From: Aporrectodea caliginosa | Taxonomy: Eukaryota; Annelida; Clitellata; Crassiclitellata; Lumbricidae | Assembly (NCBI GenBank): GCA_020284085.1 | Contig: JACEVL010000161.1 | Span: forward strand, 1,084,501 to 1,148,500 | Direction: 5' to 3' | DNA length: 64,000 bases | Part shown: positions 1-33,110 of the stretch, piece by piece | Layout of the letters: every line of letters begins with the position of its first letter | Numbering within the stretch: position 1 is the first letter of the stretch | Program-made: the position numbers and the translations under genes | Notes under the pieces: model-generated | Databases searched by the model: none | What the model saw: the letters and a program-made list of their open reading frames with translations, nothing else | Told to the model about the DNA's origin: nothing

Positions 1-302
1 TCTGGGAGGGGGATTGGTGAGCCCGTTCCCAGAAAAAGTTTTGCAAAACTAAATCTTAAATGGTGCATTTTAGCATACAGTCTTAATTTGATCTTCATTA
101 TCAAAAACCTCTAGCGGAGTAAGGGTTTAGTATTGACTGGCTTGTTACTAGCACAGCAATTTCATCTCGATTCATATGCAGCGAAAAATTACAAATTTGA
201 ACCTTTATTCTCTGATTGTGTAGTATTTAGGCAAGGCTCTGCGGGCCAGAAAAACATCATTGGTGGGCCAGAAATGGCCCGGGCCGGACTTTTGACACCC
301 CG
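1..302 (+). mobile_element. Non-autonomous hAT-like element, 3' part (copy 1)
   Basis: Shares blocks with 3306-3535: TTTAGGCAAGGCTCTGC, GGCCAGAAAAACAT, GAAATGGCCC and a terminal TTTTGACACCCC. The end TTTGACACCCCTG seen in copy 2 is a typical hAT terminus. The left end is outside the window. Confidence 0.45.
204..209 (-). terminator. USP47: Candidate USP47 polyadenylation signal AATAAA
   Basis: AATAAA on the minus strand about 165 nt after the USP47 stop codon. It lies in a transposon fragment (1-302) that occurs again at 3306-3535. Position is reasonable for a short 3' UTR, but usage is unproven. Confidence 0.3.
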
Positions 303-371
303 ATCCAGACACATCCATATACAAATACAACCACAGCCAACTGACCACAATAACTGACCACCATGGACTGA

Positions 372-22837
<22,466 letters not shown>

Positions 22838-23110
22838 CTCCGTTTCACTTGAGCTGAGCCGGAATAGGCGAAGGGAGGACGGAAAACTAATTAATTAGGA
22901 AAAACATCAAGCCGCCTTTTTTCTGTGCTATTTGAGATACGACATCAACGGCATCCATTAGTTGACGACGCCTCAAGCGACGAGACCTAGAACTAGGAAA
23001 ATCTCGCGAGATGTCGACTGGTGCATTGCGTTCCTTTAACGTAGCCAAATTCTCAAGCGCTGTTCCTTGACGCGATTTGAAAATCAGTTTGTGACGTGTT
23101 CGTTTCAAAT
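22838..23110 (-). promoter_or_regulatory. Probable USP47 5' UTR / promoter-proximal region
   Basis: Sequence just upstream of the USP47 ATG, before the first LINE remnant. It should contain the 5' leader and core promoter if the leader has no intron. I see no convincing TATA box or initiator. An open frame at 22887-23108 on the same strand has Arg/Lys-rich sequence of no recognised family. Confidence 0.3.
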
Positions 23111-23179
23111 AATTCAGTGATTTATAGTAGATTAATCGCGGATCAGGCTTCGTGATGAGCGCTTGTAATCGAATTTAAC

Positions 23180-23720
23180 TTGATCGTTTGTATCATCTCA
23201 CTCACGTACAACACACTTCAAACCTCCCAGCCCTCCTATCTCCGTCAGTTGTTCACGATCCAGCCACTTCGTCCAACCCGCTCCTCCTCCTCCTCCCTAA
23301 CACTGCTCCGCCCTTCCGTCACCTCATCATTAAAATTTTCCAATCGCTCCATAGCCATAGCTGTTCCACCTCTTTGGAACAAACTTCCGCCAGCACTACG
23401 ACAAATATCCGACCCATCCTACGAAGTCACCAAAACTCCACCTCTTGCTATATCTCCACAGGTCTTTCACTCGAAACTGAAAACACTGCTTTTTGACAAA
23501 TCCTATCCTGAATCCAACACTTCTCCCTGCCTACCTCGCCGTCTGAACACCAAACACCATCCACCTTAGCCGTCTGCCTGTCTGCCTGCCTGACTCTCTG
23601 GATTTTGACCTCTGCCTATCGATTTTGATTTTATTGAGCGCCTGTGAATAAGCTGGTTCCCGCGACTTCGCTTTTGTGGGCGCTGTAGAAGTTTCGAGTT
23701 TACGATTACGATATTAAAAT
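23180..23720 (+). mobile_element. LINE ORF2 C-terminal fragment
   Basis: Encodes PSYLRQLFTIQPLRPTRSSS and IAIAVPPLWNKLPPALRQ, then FHSKLKTLLFDKSYP. Its 3' end GAGCGCCTGTGAATAAGCTG with tail TTTACGATTACGAT is shared with 28055-28145. It lies just upstream of the USP47 promoter region. Confidence 0.8.
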
Positions 23721-25490
23721 ATAATATCATTAAATCTGTTTACTTGATTTCAGATTCAATAGTAGTTTCAATTTAATAACGTGCAATAACAAAGATCATT
23801 AGCGTCGCCCTCCTCCTTCATCCAGGCTTGGGACTGGCATTGCCAGAGTACGAGCAGTGGCAGAGTTTAGATTTGTCTTTTGAGTAGTACTAATATTAAA
23901 TATCAGCGCTAATATTTATATCAGCGCCATCTAGCTAATGCAATTGAATCTTTTCACGCTGCTAATATTTCTTTCTGAAGACCAATTTGTTACCTAGCGA
24001 CTGTAGGAGAACATTTGATCGGACGTGTTGGGTAAGTGAAGCATTGAAAGATATAGGTAACAGAAAAAATTTCTATGGATAGCCTACTAGTTTTGCTAGT
24101 GTACATGGGCGCCCGCAGCATAGGTCAAGGGGGGTCGCGTGACCCCCTGGAAATCATGATCAAATAAAAATCCGACAGGTTTAATCATGCAAATGAAGCT
24201 TAAAATATGTCCGAAGATTCTGTTCAAAAATACTTAGTAAATACTAGCTTTAGTTTCATACTGCTTAAGCCTACTAATAAGTTACTATGCTAATGTGGCT
24301 GATTTAGCCATAGGCCTGGAAGCCAACCGCCCTCCCCCCGTTGCCCCTACTGGTGGTGTTCCGGCACCCATTAAAACAGACTCGGCCGTCATCGTGGGCT
24401 ACCACTAGCCTGTCAGAACGGCTCTGGAATGGCCGAGATTTAGTTCTTTACTTAACAATGCTCATCACGATTCAGTCCGCTAGGTCATGGACCCCGGGTA
24501 TAAGGGCACCTTATACCAGAGGTCCGTGGCTAGGTCTAGGTTCAACTGGCTTCCCCATTATTTATGTATCATGTATGTTATCAAAACACATGTTATCTCG
24601 GACTAATGTACCGACATCAGTGGTGGAACACTTCGACTCAGAGGTTGACCTTATCACTTCAGGTCACGCATATTGACAAAGCCAAGCCGACTGGGACCTC
24701 TGGATAATCTCTGGACGAAGAGGTCGGCCCGAGGTCAAACATTTCCCCACACCGGCATTAGCTTACCCTAACAGGTCCCTGCATTCCTCAAGCACTGTAT
24801 CAGTTACGTTTCTCTCATGCATTCTGAGTCTGGACCTGAAGATTTTGTATTTAGTTAAAACTTAAAAGTATGTTAGAATTGAGCGTGTTTCTCTTCTTTT
24901 GGATTACTTTTGGAAGAAGATTCTTGGGTCAAGGTCATCCTTAATTTTTTCTTCAATGGTGCTTTGTAGAACAATAGGTTAGCCTTTACTGTGTAGTTTA
25001 CATCCATTCTGTTGGATTATCTCTGGAAGAACTGTAAACAATGAACGGTTGGATTATCTGATTATTGAAGAAGAGAAGAGCAGTCCCTTAAGCCAGCCCT
25101 GAAGCAGCCATGGTATGAAGTGTTAACGACTTCATTTTTTCTTAGCCATGGCACATTAATATGGATAACAAAAACAAGCGTAAGCTGCAGCAAACTCTAA
25201 GTGCCCTTTGGACCGTGAAGCCTGCCAAGTCACAAAAGAAATCGTCTGAACGGTCCGATGAACCCACTGCTCCCTCCTGTAATGACATTCCCTATTCCTT
25301 GCATCCAAGACCGCATGACCGAATTGTCCCACATGTTGAGAACTTAATGAAAAAACGTTTTTAACTAGAATACTTTATAATGGTTAATTTCATGTAAACC
25401 AAAAGTGCGGTTATGTAGTTGGATAAATACTTACTTACTTCAGATGATTGTTGCGTCTGATTGTAAAAGACTAATAGGCTAATAGTAAGA
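23721..25490. other. No gene recognised
   Basis: AT-rich sequence with no conserved frame. An open frame at 25161-25364 encodes a Lys/Ser-rich 67-residue peptide of no known family. Segment 23930-23985 is duplicated at 25991-26047 inside the low-quality block. Block 25075-25130 (AGCAGTCCCTTAAGCCAGCC) is the empty-site copy of the repeat at about 10255-10395. Confidence 0.4.
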
Positions 25491-25493
25491 CTC

Positions 25494-25740
25494 AGTGCTT
25501 TTTTCGAGAAAAAAGTTCTGGAACTCAACAAATTCAGAACAAGTATAGAGACATGTGCTAATATTTCTGTTCCATATACATGTGTCAATCTCAATAAAAC
25601 ATTGAAAGCACTTAAATGAAATTAACGTATCTAAATAATTTTAAAAAATTTTTATTAAAAATTTAATGAAATATATTATTTTGTAATAGCTGAAAAAGGT
25701 CCCGGAACGCCGTTCCGGACCGTTCCGGCTGAATAATTGT
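25494..25740. mobile_element. hAT-like element, broken
   Basis: Begins CAGTGCTTTTTTCGAGAAAA and includes a GTTCCGG-rich inner end (GGAACGCCGTTCCGGACC), both typical of a hAT non-autonomous family. The right terminus is lost in the adjoining homopolymer block. Confidence 0.35.
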
Positions 25741-27012
25741 TTTTTTTGGGGTTTTTTTTTCCTTTTTTTGGTTTTTTTTTTTTTTGGGGGGGGGTTTTTT
25801 GGGTTCCCCTTTTGGGGGGGGGTTTAAAAAATTTTTTTTTTTTAAAATTTAAAATCTTTTTTTTTTTTTAAAAATTTTTTTAAAAAGGAAAAAAAAAAAA
25901 GGGGGGCCCCCCCCCCCCTCCCCCCCCGGGGGGGCCCAGGGGCCAGATTTTTTTTGGGGGGGTTTTTTTTTTTAAAAAAAAAACCCAAATTTTTATATCA
26001 GCGCCATCTACCCAATGCAATTGAATCTTTTCACGCTGCTAATATTTTTTTGGGGAAAAATTTTTTCCCCGGGGGAAAAAATTTGGGGGGTTTGGGGGTT
26101 AAAATTAAAAAAAAGGAAAAAAATTTTTTTTAGTTTTTTTTCGGGGCCCCCGGGGGAAAAAAATTTTTTAAAAAAAAAAAAATTAAATTCCCAAAAAAAA
26201 ATTTTTTTTTTTTTTTTAAAAATTTTTTTTTTTTTTTTCCCCCAAAAAGAAAATTTTTAAAAAAATTTTTTTTTGGGGGCCCCCCCTTTTTTCCTTTTTT
26301 GGGGGGAAAAAAAAAAGGGGGTTTTTCCTTTTTAAAAAGGGGGCCCCCAAAAGGGTTTGGGTTTTTTTCCCCCCCAAAAAACCCCCAAAGGGGGTTTTTT
26401 CCCTTTTTTAAAAAAAAAAAATTTTTTTAAAAAAAAAGGGTTTTTTTTTAAAAAAAATTTTCCCCCCCGGGGAAAAACCCCCCAATTTTTCCTTTTTTTA
26501 CCCCCTTTTTCCCCCCAAAAAACCCCCGGGAAAAAAAAGGGAAAAGGGGGGCCCCAAAAAATTTCCCCCCCAAAAACTTTCCCCCAAAAAGGGGGAAAAA
26601 AAAAAAAAAATTTTTTCCCCCCAAAAATTTAAAATTTTTTTTTTTTTTAAAAATTTTAAAAAAAAAATTTTTTTTTTTAAATTTGGGGTTTTTTTTTTTT
26701 TTAAAATTTTTTTTTTCCGGGTTTTTTTTTGGCCCCCCCCCCAAAATTTGGAAAACCCCCCCCCAAGGGGGTTTTTTTTTGGGGGGAAAAAAATTTTAAA
26801 AAAAAGGGGGGTTTTTTTTTTTTTTTCAAAATTTCCCAAATTTTTTAAAAATTAAAAAAAAGGGGGGGTCCCCTTTTGGGGTTTAACCCCAAAAAAAAGG
26901 GAAGGGTTTTAAACCCCCCCCTTAATTTACCTTTTCCCCCCCCTTTTTAAACCCCCCCGGGAAAAGGGGGGTTTTTTTTTTTTTTGGGGGAAAAAAAAAT
27001 TTTTTTTTAAAT
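25741..27012. other. Homopolymer-block sequence, probable assembly/consensus artefact
   Basis: About 1.27 kb made almost only of runs of 3-12 identical bases (T, G, A, C blocks), unlike any biological repeat. A recognisable 57-bp piece (25991-26047) matches 23917-23970, then dissolves into runs. The long Lys/Phe/Pro/Gly frames in it are consequences of the runs. Treat as unreliable. Confidence 0.75.
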
Positions 27013-27374
27013 TTTTAGGAAAAAGTTCTATGACGTCATCGTACTTTTCCCTGGAAAGTCCTGTAGAACGCGTAGATTATTGATACATGCATTGGTCCGC
27101 TGTTGACAGTCCGTGGCGGAATTTTCCCTTAGCTGTAAACAATGTTGTTGACGCACAGCGGGTATTTTCCCCAGCCGCACGTGTCAGCGTAGACCACGAC
27201 ATCATCAAAGAAAGCTATTTAAGGTGTCTAAACAGAGTCCAGCGCTTTCAGCTGGATTCAAAGGTTCGAAAGGTGTCTCCTTTTCAGTGGGAAAGCAAAT
27301 GATTGAATGATTAAATAAATAAAAGATAAGATCGAATCAAGCAATCAATCAATAGGCCAATCAATGAACTGATT

Positions 27375-27807
27375 GGGGCCGTTCATAAATGACGTCACGC
27401 AATTTTGGCCGTTTTTTGACCCCCTCCCCTCGTCACACTTCGTCATAAAGTTACCCCCCCTGAAAATTACGCACAAAGCTCTGACCCCAAAAACCCAAAA
27501 TTTTCCCAATGGCGAAGAAAAATTTCTCCTTCGTGGAATAAATAGGGAGAGCAAAAATATTTTAAAATCTAAAGGTGACCAAATATTTAAATAATTAGAA
27601 AATTATTAATATTGGTCCCCGTATACATTAAAATAATCAAAAAATTATGAAAATTTAATACTCAAATTTAGTGCTGTTATTATTAAAATTAAATTGTTGA
27701 TTTGTTAAATTTAATTACACAGACCTGATGTGACGTCACACTTCTCTGAATCTGTCAAGTGATACCCCCTCCCCCCTAGGTGCGTGACGTCATTTATGGA
27801 CGGCCCC
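27375..27807. mobile_element. 433-bp MITE with long terminal inverted repeats
   Basis: GGGGCCGTTCATAAATGACG at the left and CGTCATTTATGGACGGCCCC at the right. Flanks share only TT, so the target duplication is unclear. Interior AT-rich with no frame. The outermost GGGGCCGT resembles the element at 56866-57935. Confidence 0.75.
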
Positions 27808-28054
27808 TTGATGAATCAAACAAGCATTATTAAAATCAATTTTTCGATGGTGTCTCCATTTCAGTGAGATTTGCCGGTCGAAGTTCTCTCGCAGCTCTTC
27901 TTTGAGTAATGCTCAGTAAGTAAGTACGACGACTCAGGTCAGTCGATGGATGATGGGTGGATACACAGTTTAACGACATCTGCTCTGGTCTCTCTGGAAA
28001 CCGGATTCGGAACTTCCATTGACCATCTCTGGACGGCCTCTCTGACTTGACGCA

Positions 28055-28145
28055 GCGCCCGAGAATAAGCTGGTACTCTGCATTTTGCTTTAGAGCAGCG
28101 CTTTAGAAATGTGGAGTTACTTTACGATTTACGATTACGATCTTC
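28055..28145 (+). mobile_element. LINE 3' end
   Basis: CAGCGCCCGAGAATAAGCTGG, ending TTTACGATTTACGATTACGAT; same family as the LINE ending at 23720. The rest of 27808-29100 shows no gene. Confidence 0.55.
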
Positions 28146-29117
28146 TTGCAACAAAGGCCCACTGTGTCGGTCCCATATAGGCCTATATGAGGTCGTTGGT
28201 GTCGGTCGACCATTATACATTGACACATTGTTGACACGGTGATCGGGCGGGTGAAAATTCGGAAATTACCTAATTTAGTCGTTAAAAGCGGAACATATAT
28301 AGGCTAGGCCTAATAACATTAAAATTATCAGATTACATGCTGAAGAGTGAACCGTCAGTGACATTCACAATGAAGAGGTCAAATCCAAGTGGGTATGAGA
28401 GAAAAAAAGAAAACAACTTGTAGCCTAAAAGAAAAAGCACATCTCCATAAACTGCGTGTTTTTTAAGGCGCTGCCGTTGTGAGCAACAACCAGCGCAATG
28501 AGTGCATCAAGTGCAACCGAAACCACTGCTACTGATGACTTCAGATTTGTCAGACGAAAATATGGTGAAGTCAAAAACTGATGAAGAAGTTGAAGCAAAT
28601 TCCGGCGGGTATTATTCCGCAAATTATTAGTGATTGGCTTTGCTTTGGGGGGTTAGGGGGCTAGGTTCCCCGGATGTCTTAACCCGGATCTTGGCTTAGG
28701 GCCACCTGAAGTCTTAATCCGGCCCTGGATTGCATACTTACTCACAGATGTCGCCCCAATTCAAATGTTATGACTGCTATTAAATACTATGTTCAACTCA
28801 CAATAGACAATGTTTTCCTTTTGAAAATGTAATTATTCATCGATTTCTTCATAATTTTAATTAGAGTCTAATTATTCTCAGTGCATTTCTTATGTAAACA
28901 AAACAAGATACTTTCCTGTCCGCCAGAGGGCTGTGCTACAAAGTAGTCCCATGAATTACGATTTTAACGACGAGAGTGCACTAAAATCGACTGGGAAACC
29001 AATGCAGCTCATCATTAAACTGTTAAATAAGGACTTAACAGCCCTTTGTCAGGCTTTGTGTTTTTATTGATCTCTATGATCTATCCCTAAGTTGTCTCAA
29101 GTAAAATCGTGCATCAT

Positions 29118-29154
29118 GTTGGCGCAATATATATATATATATATATATATGTGC

Positions 29155-29185
<31 letters not shown>

Positions 29186-29387
29186 TATATATATATATAT
29201 ACAGCAATATATATACATACATAATTATATATATGTGTGTGTTTGTGTGTGTAGTGTAGATGTGTGTAGGTGCATGTGTGTGTGTAGATGTATATAGATT
29301 TATATATATATATATTGTGTGTGTATGTGTATATATTTGTCTGTGCGTGCTGTATGTGTGCGTGTGTAGGTGTGTGTATGTGTGTCA

Positions 29388-29443
<56 letters not shown>

Positions 29444-29450
29444 TGTAGGT
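29118..29450. repeat. (TA)n and (TG)n microsatellites
   Basis: Long AT runs at 29128-29232 pass into TG runs at 29233-29447. The His/Thr, Ile/Tyr and Val/Cys frames here are repeat products. Confidence 0.95.
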
Positions 29451-29887
29451 GTATATAACACGACTGCAGATAGAGGTTTCATAGAGCCCCGCCTTGCGGC
29501 CTTCAGCGCTCCGACTCTTTATGCATTTCTGGCAACTTTCCTCCCACTTCTGTCGCTTAATTCCAAGGTTCCTGTTCATCGTCGTTTACGTAATTAAGAC
29601 CCAATCAACTAATTAATCATCGGGTTTCCGCCCTCCGTTAGAAAAACATAAAGAGATCGGCGTCTAATTCGAGTCGGAATCACCAGAAATCAGGCGGAGT
29701 CGATTGAGTAGAGCCAGACGAACATCCGCTGAGAACCGATTAGGAACCAGACACTTCCGATTAATATGCCTCGGTCGAATTGGTCTTCAAACGTCTTCTA
29801 AGCAGCGGTATGGTTTTCAGAAGGATTCGTTGAGAATTGTAGGTTCTGTAAATGTAATCTGACATTTATAAAGCGCCACTTCAAGAA

Positions 29888-29933
29888 AACGATAGGTAGC
29901 ATGAGAGGACCTCCTTTCATGCTACCTATCGTT
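29888..29933. repeat. Perfect 17-bp inverted repeat, 12-nt loop
   Basis: Arms AACGATAGGTAGCATGA (29888-29904) and its complement (29917-29933), next to a LINE/SINE-type tail ATTTATAAAGCGCC. The rest of 29450-30470 has no gene I recognise. Confidence 0.85.
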
Positions 29934-30477
29934 AAATCTAAATTGTTTAAAAGCAGTTTTGTGAATCGATGCATCTTTAGTTACATGTATATCTAGTTGT
30001 GCACGTGTGTGACTTTATAGTCTGCTTATAGCTATTACACTGTATGTTTATTTTAAAAATGTATGTAATCGTTGTATATACAATGCATGGCATGTACACT
30101 TGTCAGATGCAAATAAAGCCTACTTACTTACTTTCTCTGTGGAGCTCGAGCCGCAGCTCTCGAGAAAGACCATTCCAACAGGTGGGTCCAACATAGGCAA
30201 AGATAAAAATTCAATGAAACTCAACAACAAAGGAGTCGGCAGTCACACGCCGTAGCGCATACAAACCCAATCCCTGGAATCGGGAGGGAACGCCATCGAT
30301 TGATAGATACACTAAAGGAAGGAAGGGGAGAGGGAGGAATGGTATGGAGGGCGGATAGGGAGGGAGGTAGGGAGATTACGTTTAATCGATAGTTATAACG
30401 CTGCTACTGACTAACATAAAAGTAGAAGGACAAGGCCAATCATATGACACTGCGTCGTCGTTAAGCAGATACTATAC

Positions 30478-30712
30478 GCACGCACGCACACACACACACA
30501 CCACACACACACACACACACAGACACAGACACACACACACACACACATACAGACACACCAGTTTACACGCACACAGAAACACATAAACACACACGCACAC
30601 ATAAACGCAATACGCACTTCGTGTATCATCGCATCACATCATCATTAGTCATCACAATGCCATAATTGCACACACACACACACACGGCACACACACACAG
30701 ACACGCATACAA
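30478..30712. repeat. (CA)n microsatellites
   Basis: CACACA runs at 30485-30560 and 30669-30702 with minor interruptions. Confidence 0.95.
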
Positions 30713-30840
30713 TTCCTGGTCCTTATGATTTCTGGACACGTGAGAAATCTTCATAGAGTTATAGGCCTAAGATAAGGGAACGTCAATAAGGCCATAGCAG
30801 CCACGAGATGTCGTTAAACACGGGATAATATAATACTTAC

Positions 30841-30947
30841 CAGCCATTAGAAATTCCAATTCATTATTGACGTCAGGTACATACATGTATATGGCGGTCG
30901 ATGCAGTCAGCCCCTGGTAGTCATTGGGATGTACTGCTACAACAGCG
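30841..30947 (-). CDS. Possible exon of an unrecognised gene
   Basis: Minus strand. An open segment encodes AVVAVHPNDYQGLTASTAIY then MYVPDVNNELEFLMA, flanked by a consensus GTAAGT donor (30835-30840) and an acceptor, either CAG at 30953 or AAG at 30948. The composition looks coding and no stop occurs, but I do not recognise the family. The upstream intron side is an (AT)n microsatellite. It could pair with the possible signal-peptide exon at 31311-31387 (phase 2, using the AAG acceptor). No further exons found downstream. Confidence 0.3.
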
Positions 30948-30984
30948 CTTACCTGTAATATATATATATAGCTTATATATATAT

Positions 30985-31018
<34 letters not shown>

Positions 31019-31019
31019 C

Positions 31020-31205
31020 GTGTGTGTATTTGTGTGTCTATGTCCATCCATTCGTCTGTCTCTCCTTCCTTCTGTCCCAGGTGTTCTCTGTGTCTCTGTG
31101 TCTGTCTCTGTCTGTCTGTCTCTTATTTCTTTCTTTCTTTCATTCGCTCATTCTCGCGGTATCTGTCTGTTCTCTTCTGTCACCATCATTACACTTCTGC
31201 TAAGT
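31020..31205. repeat. (TG)n and (TCTG)n microsatellite region
   Basis: GTGTGTGTGTGTGT at 31001-31030 grading into CTGTCTGTCTGTCT and TTTCTTTCTTTC tracts. Confidence 0.8.
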
Positions 31206-31310
31206 AAAGAAAATGCGCTATAAAAAGTGTCCTGATTCACATACAGACAGACAGGCATACGCACACCTGCAACTGCTCTTACGACGCTACTCGTTTTCCG
31301 ATGACGTCAC

Positions 31311-31387
31311 GCGCGTGCAGATGACGTCAAAGCAGTGAGCACAACAAGCAGACGACAGAGTAAGCTACTATGTAAAAAGTTTCCCAT
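31311..31387 (-). CDS. Possible signal-peptide exon of an unrecognised gene
   Basis: Minus-strand ATG followed by MGNFLHSSLLCRLLVVLTAL and TSSAR, a short hydrophobic core with small residues like a signal peptide, ending at a weak GC/GTGACG donor in phase 2. It would join in frame to 30841-30947. Weak support; a chance match is quite possible. Confidence 0.2.
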
Positions 31388-31492
31388 CTTACGTAGATGC
31401 CAAACAACAGGAGGTTGTTTGTCAATAGGAGGCCTAATAGATGACTTTGTCTTGAATATAAGGCAGCGGTCTATTTTAGACGCATCCCCAGC

Positions 31493-32050
31493 ATGAGGTC
31501 TGTTTTCGGTCACTCACACAGGGATGTGACTCGGACACCATCTCGTGCAAAGTGCTTAATCCTCAGCCGAATCGATTACTACAATGCCGCCTTTGCTGGC
31601 ATGCCACAGCGTATTATCATTCGGCATCAGGTGGACATCAACGCTGCTGCTCGTCTGGTCTTGCGATTAAAAAATTCGACCACATTACAACCGCGATTCA
31701 AGGCGAGCTTCAGTGGCTCAGAATATAGGCGAGCGCATCAAATTCGAACTCTGCAACCTGCATGGTGTATAAATGTCTTAACAACTGCGCACCACGCTAC
31801 CTGGCAGACAACATCAAACTATGCCAATAGTCGCAGCTGCGATCATATAAGTCCGCTGACATATTTGTGCCAGTTGCTAAAACCAAAACGGGTGATATTG
31901 TTCTTTCGGGTAGCTGGTCCACGTGCCTGGAACAGTCTTCGTGCACCCATTCACGTCACGTGGGGTGCCAGCAGATGCACGGCGCTTCTTCACATAAGTT
32001 CGACATTCTTCATTTTCGGCGTCTCCCCTGAGTTACCAATCCTGGTTTTC
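31493..32050 (+). mobile_element. LINE ORF2 C-terminal fragment, frameshifted
   Basis: Translates as KCLILSRIDYYNAAFAGMPQ, DINAAARLVLRLKNSTTL, PRYLADNIK-like (other frame) and FFRVAGPRAWNSLRAPIHV, the thumb/C-terminal region of a CR1-like reverse transcriptase. Several frameshifts; dead. Ends near another fragment of the 1-302 repeat (32050-32120). Confidence 0.8.
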
Positions 32051-32221
32051 GGTATGGACCTATTCCTGGAGTTGGTGAGTCCGTTCCAATTTTACAATCT
32101 GTCTGAAATGGCCTAAATGCTGACATTTTCCCCTTCTGTCTGAACCCTTTGTTTTTCAAATCCCTGCCTCTGCACCGCCATTAATACTCATCCGACCAAT
32201 CATCTTCACCCGCCTCATCCC

Positions 32222-33108
32222 ATGCATTCATCAGCGCTCCTCCTCCTCCTCCTCCTCTCCATCCGCTGCCTCGCATTCCACACACCCTGCTCGCAGCACC
32301 CACGCGCTCTCTGTACAACAGCCACGGCCGAACATGGCGGCCTCACATTCATTCCGCTGTCATTCTTCCTCAGACCACCTCGCATCTGTTTCAAACCTAA
32401 GAGATTATTTCCATCTCTACTTCTCCTCTTATGCGGTGACATCAGTTTGAACCCCGGGCCAGTCTCTGCAACCCACTCCAACCTACATATCCCACTTCAA
32501 CCCAGCACACACTCCTCACATCATGCAACCAGGTCTTCCAACAAGAAATTTCTTCTCCATTCCCTAAATATTCGGTCTCTCCTAAATCCTAAAAACTCCA
32601 TTGTCTTAAGCGATCTTGCCTCCTGTTCTCGTCCACCTGATCTAATTGCCATGCAAGAAACCTGGATCTCCACTTCATCTACTAGCGCCCATATTGCTGA
32701 CTCCAAACCACCTGGCTACTCTCTCCATAGTTTCCCTCGCTCAACTTCCTCCTCAAAGTCTACAAAAATCTCTGGTGGCGGCACTGCCTTCTTGGTCCGT
32801 GAACCGGCTGTCGTCCTAAACGAGTCTAGCCACACTTTCCGATCTTTTGAATGTTCATCCATAACCCTCCGACTTGCTTCAGATATACTCACAGTCTTCA
32901 ATATCTATCGTCCTCCTACATCGTCTGCCTACTCCTCCAAACCCTCTGTCTTTCTTGATGAATTCGGCTGGCTACTTTCCCTCGTTGCTACTACCCTAAC
33001 GAATTCTTACTTACTGGCGATTTCAATATCCATGTTGACACTCCCTCTGACAATCTTGCATCTGACTTCCTGAACCTTCTGTCATCAGTCAACCTCGTCC
33101 AACATGTG
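32222..33108 (+). mobile_element. LINE 5' part: 2A-like motif and APE endonuclease, cut by minisatellite
   Basis: Frame 32222-33073 encodes an N-terminal hydrophobic stretch, then LLLLLCGDISLNPGP, the position and shape of a 2A-like ribosome-skipping motif reported in APE-type LINEs (consensus D-x-E-x-N-P-G-P; here Ser replaces Glu). An exonuclease-endonuclease-phosphatase domain follows: LHSLNIRSLLNPKN (catalytic Asn), DLIAMQETWIS (catalytic Glu), GGGTAFLVRE. One frameshift near 33000, and after NLLSSVNLVQHVV the sequence becomes the 21-bp array. No reverse transcriptase follows. Confidence 0.85.
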
Positions 33109-33110
33109 GT

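Noticed and set aside
22887..23108. 73-codon minus-strand frame just upstream of USP47
   Set aside because: Arg-rich but no recognised family, and in a position expected for the 5' leader or promoter; kept only as a note.
24341..24676. 111-codon plus-strand frame
   Set aside because: No domain, no repeats, no splice or start evidence; likely chance.
26015..26839. Lys/Phe/Gly-rich frames on both strands
   Set aside because: They lie in the homopolymer-run block that is probably an artefact.
29074..29480. His/Thr, Ile/Tyr and Cys/Val peptides
   Set aside because: Translations of (CA)n and (TA)n microsatellites.
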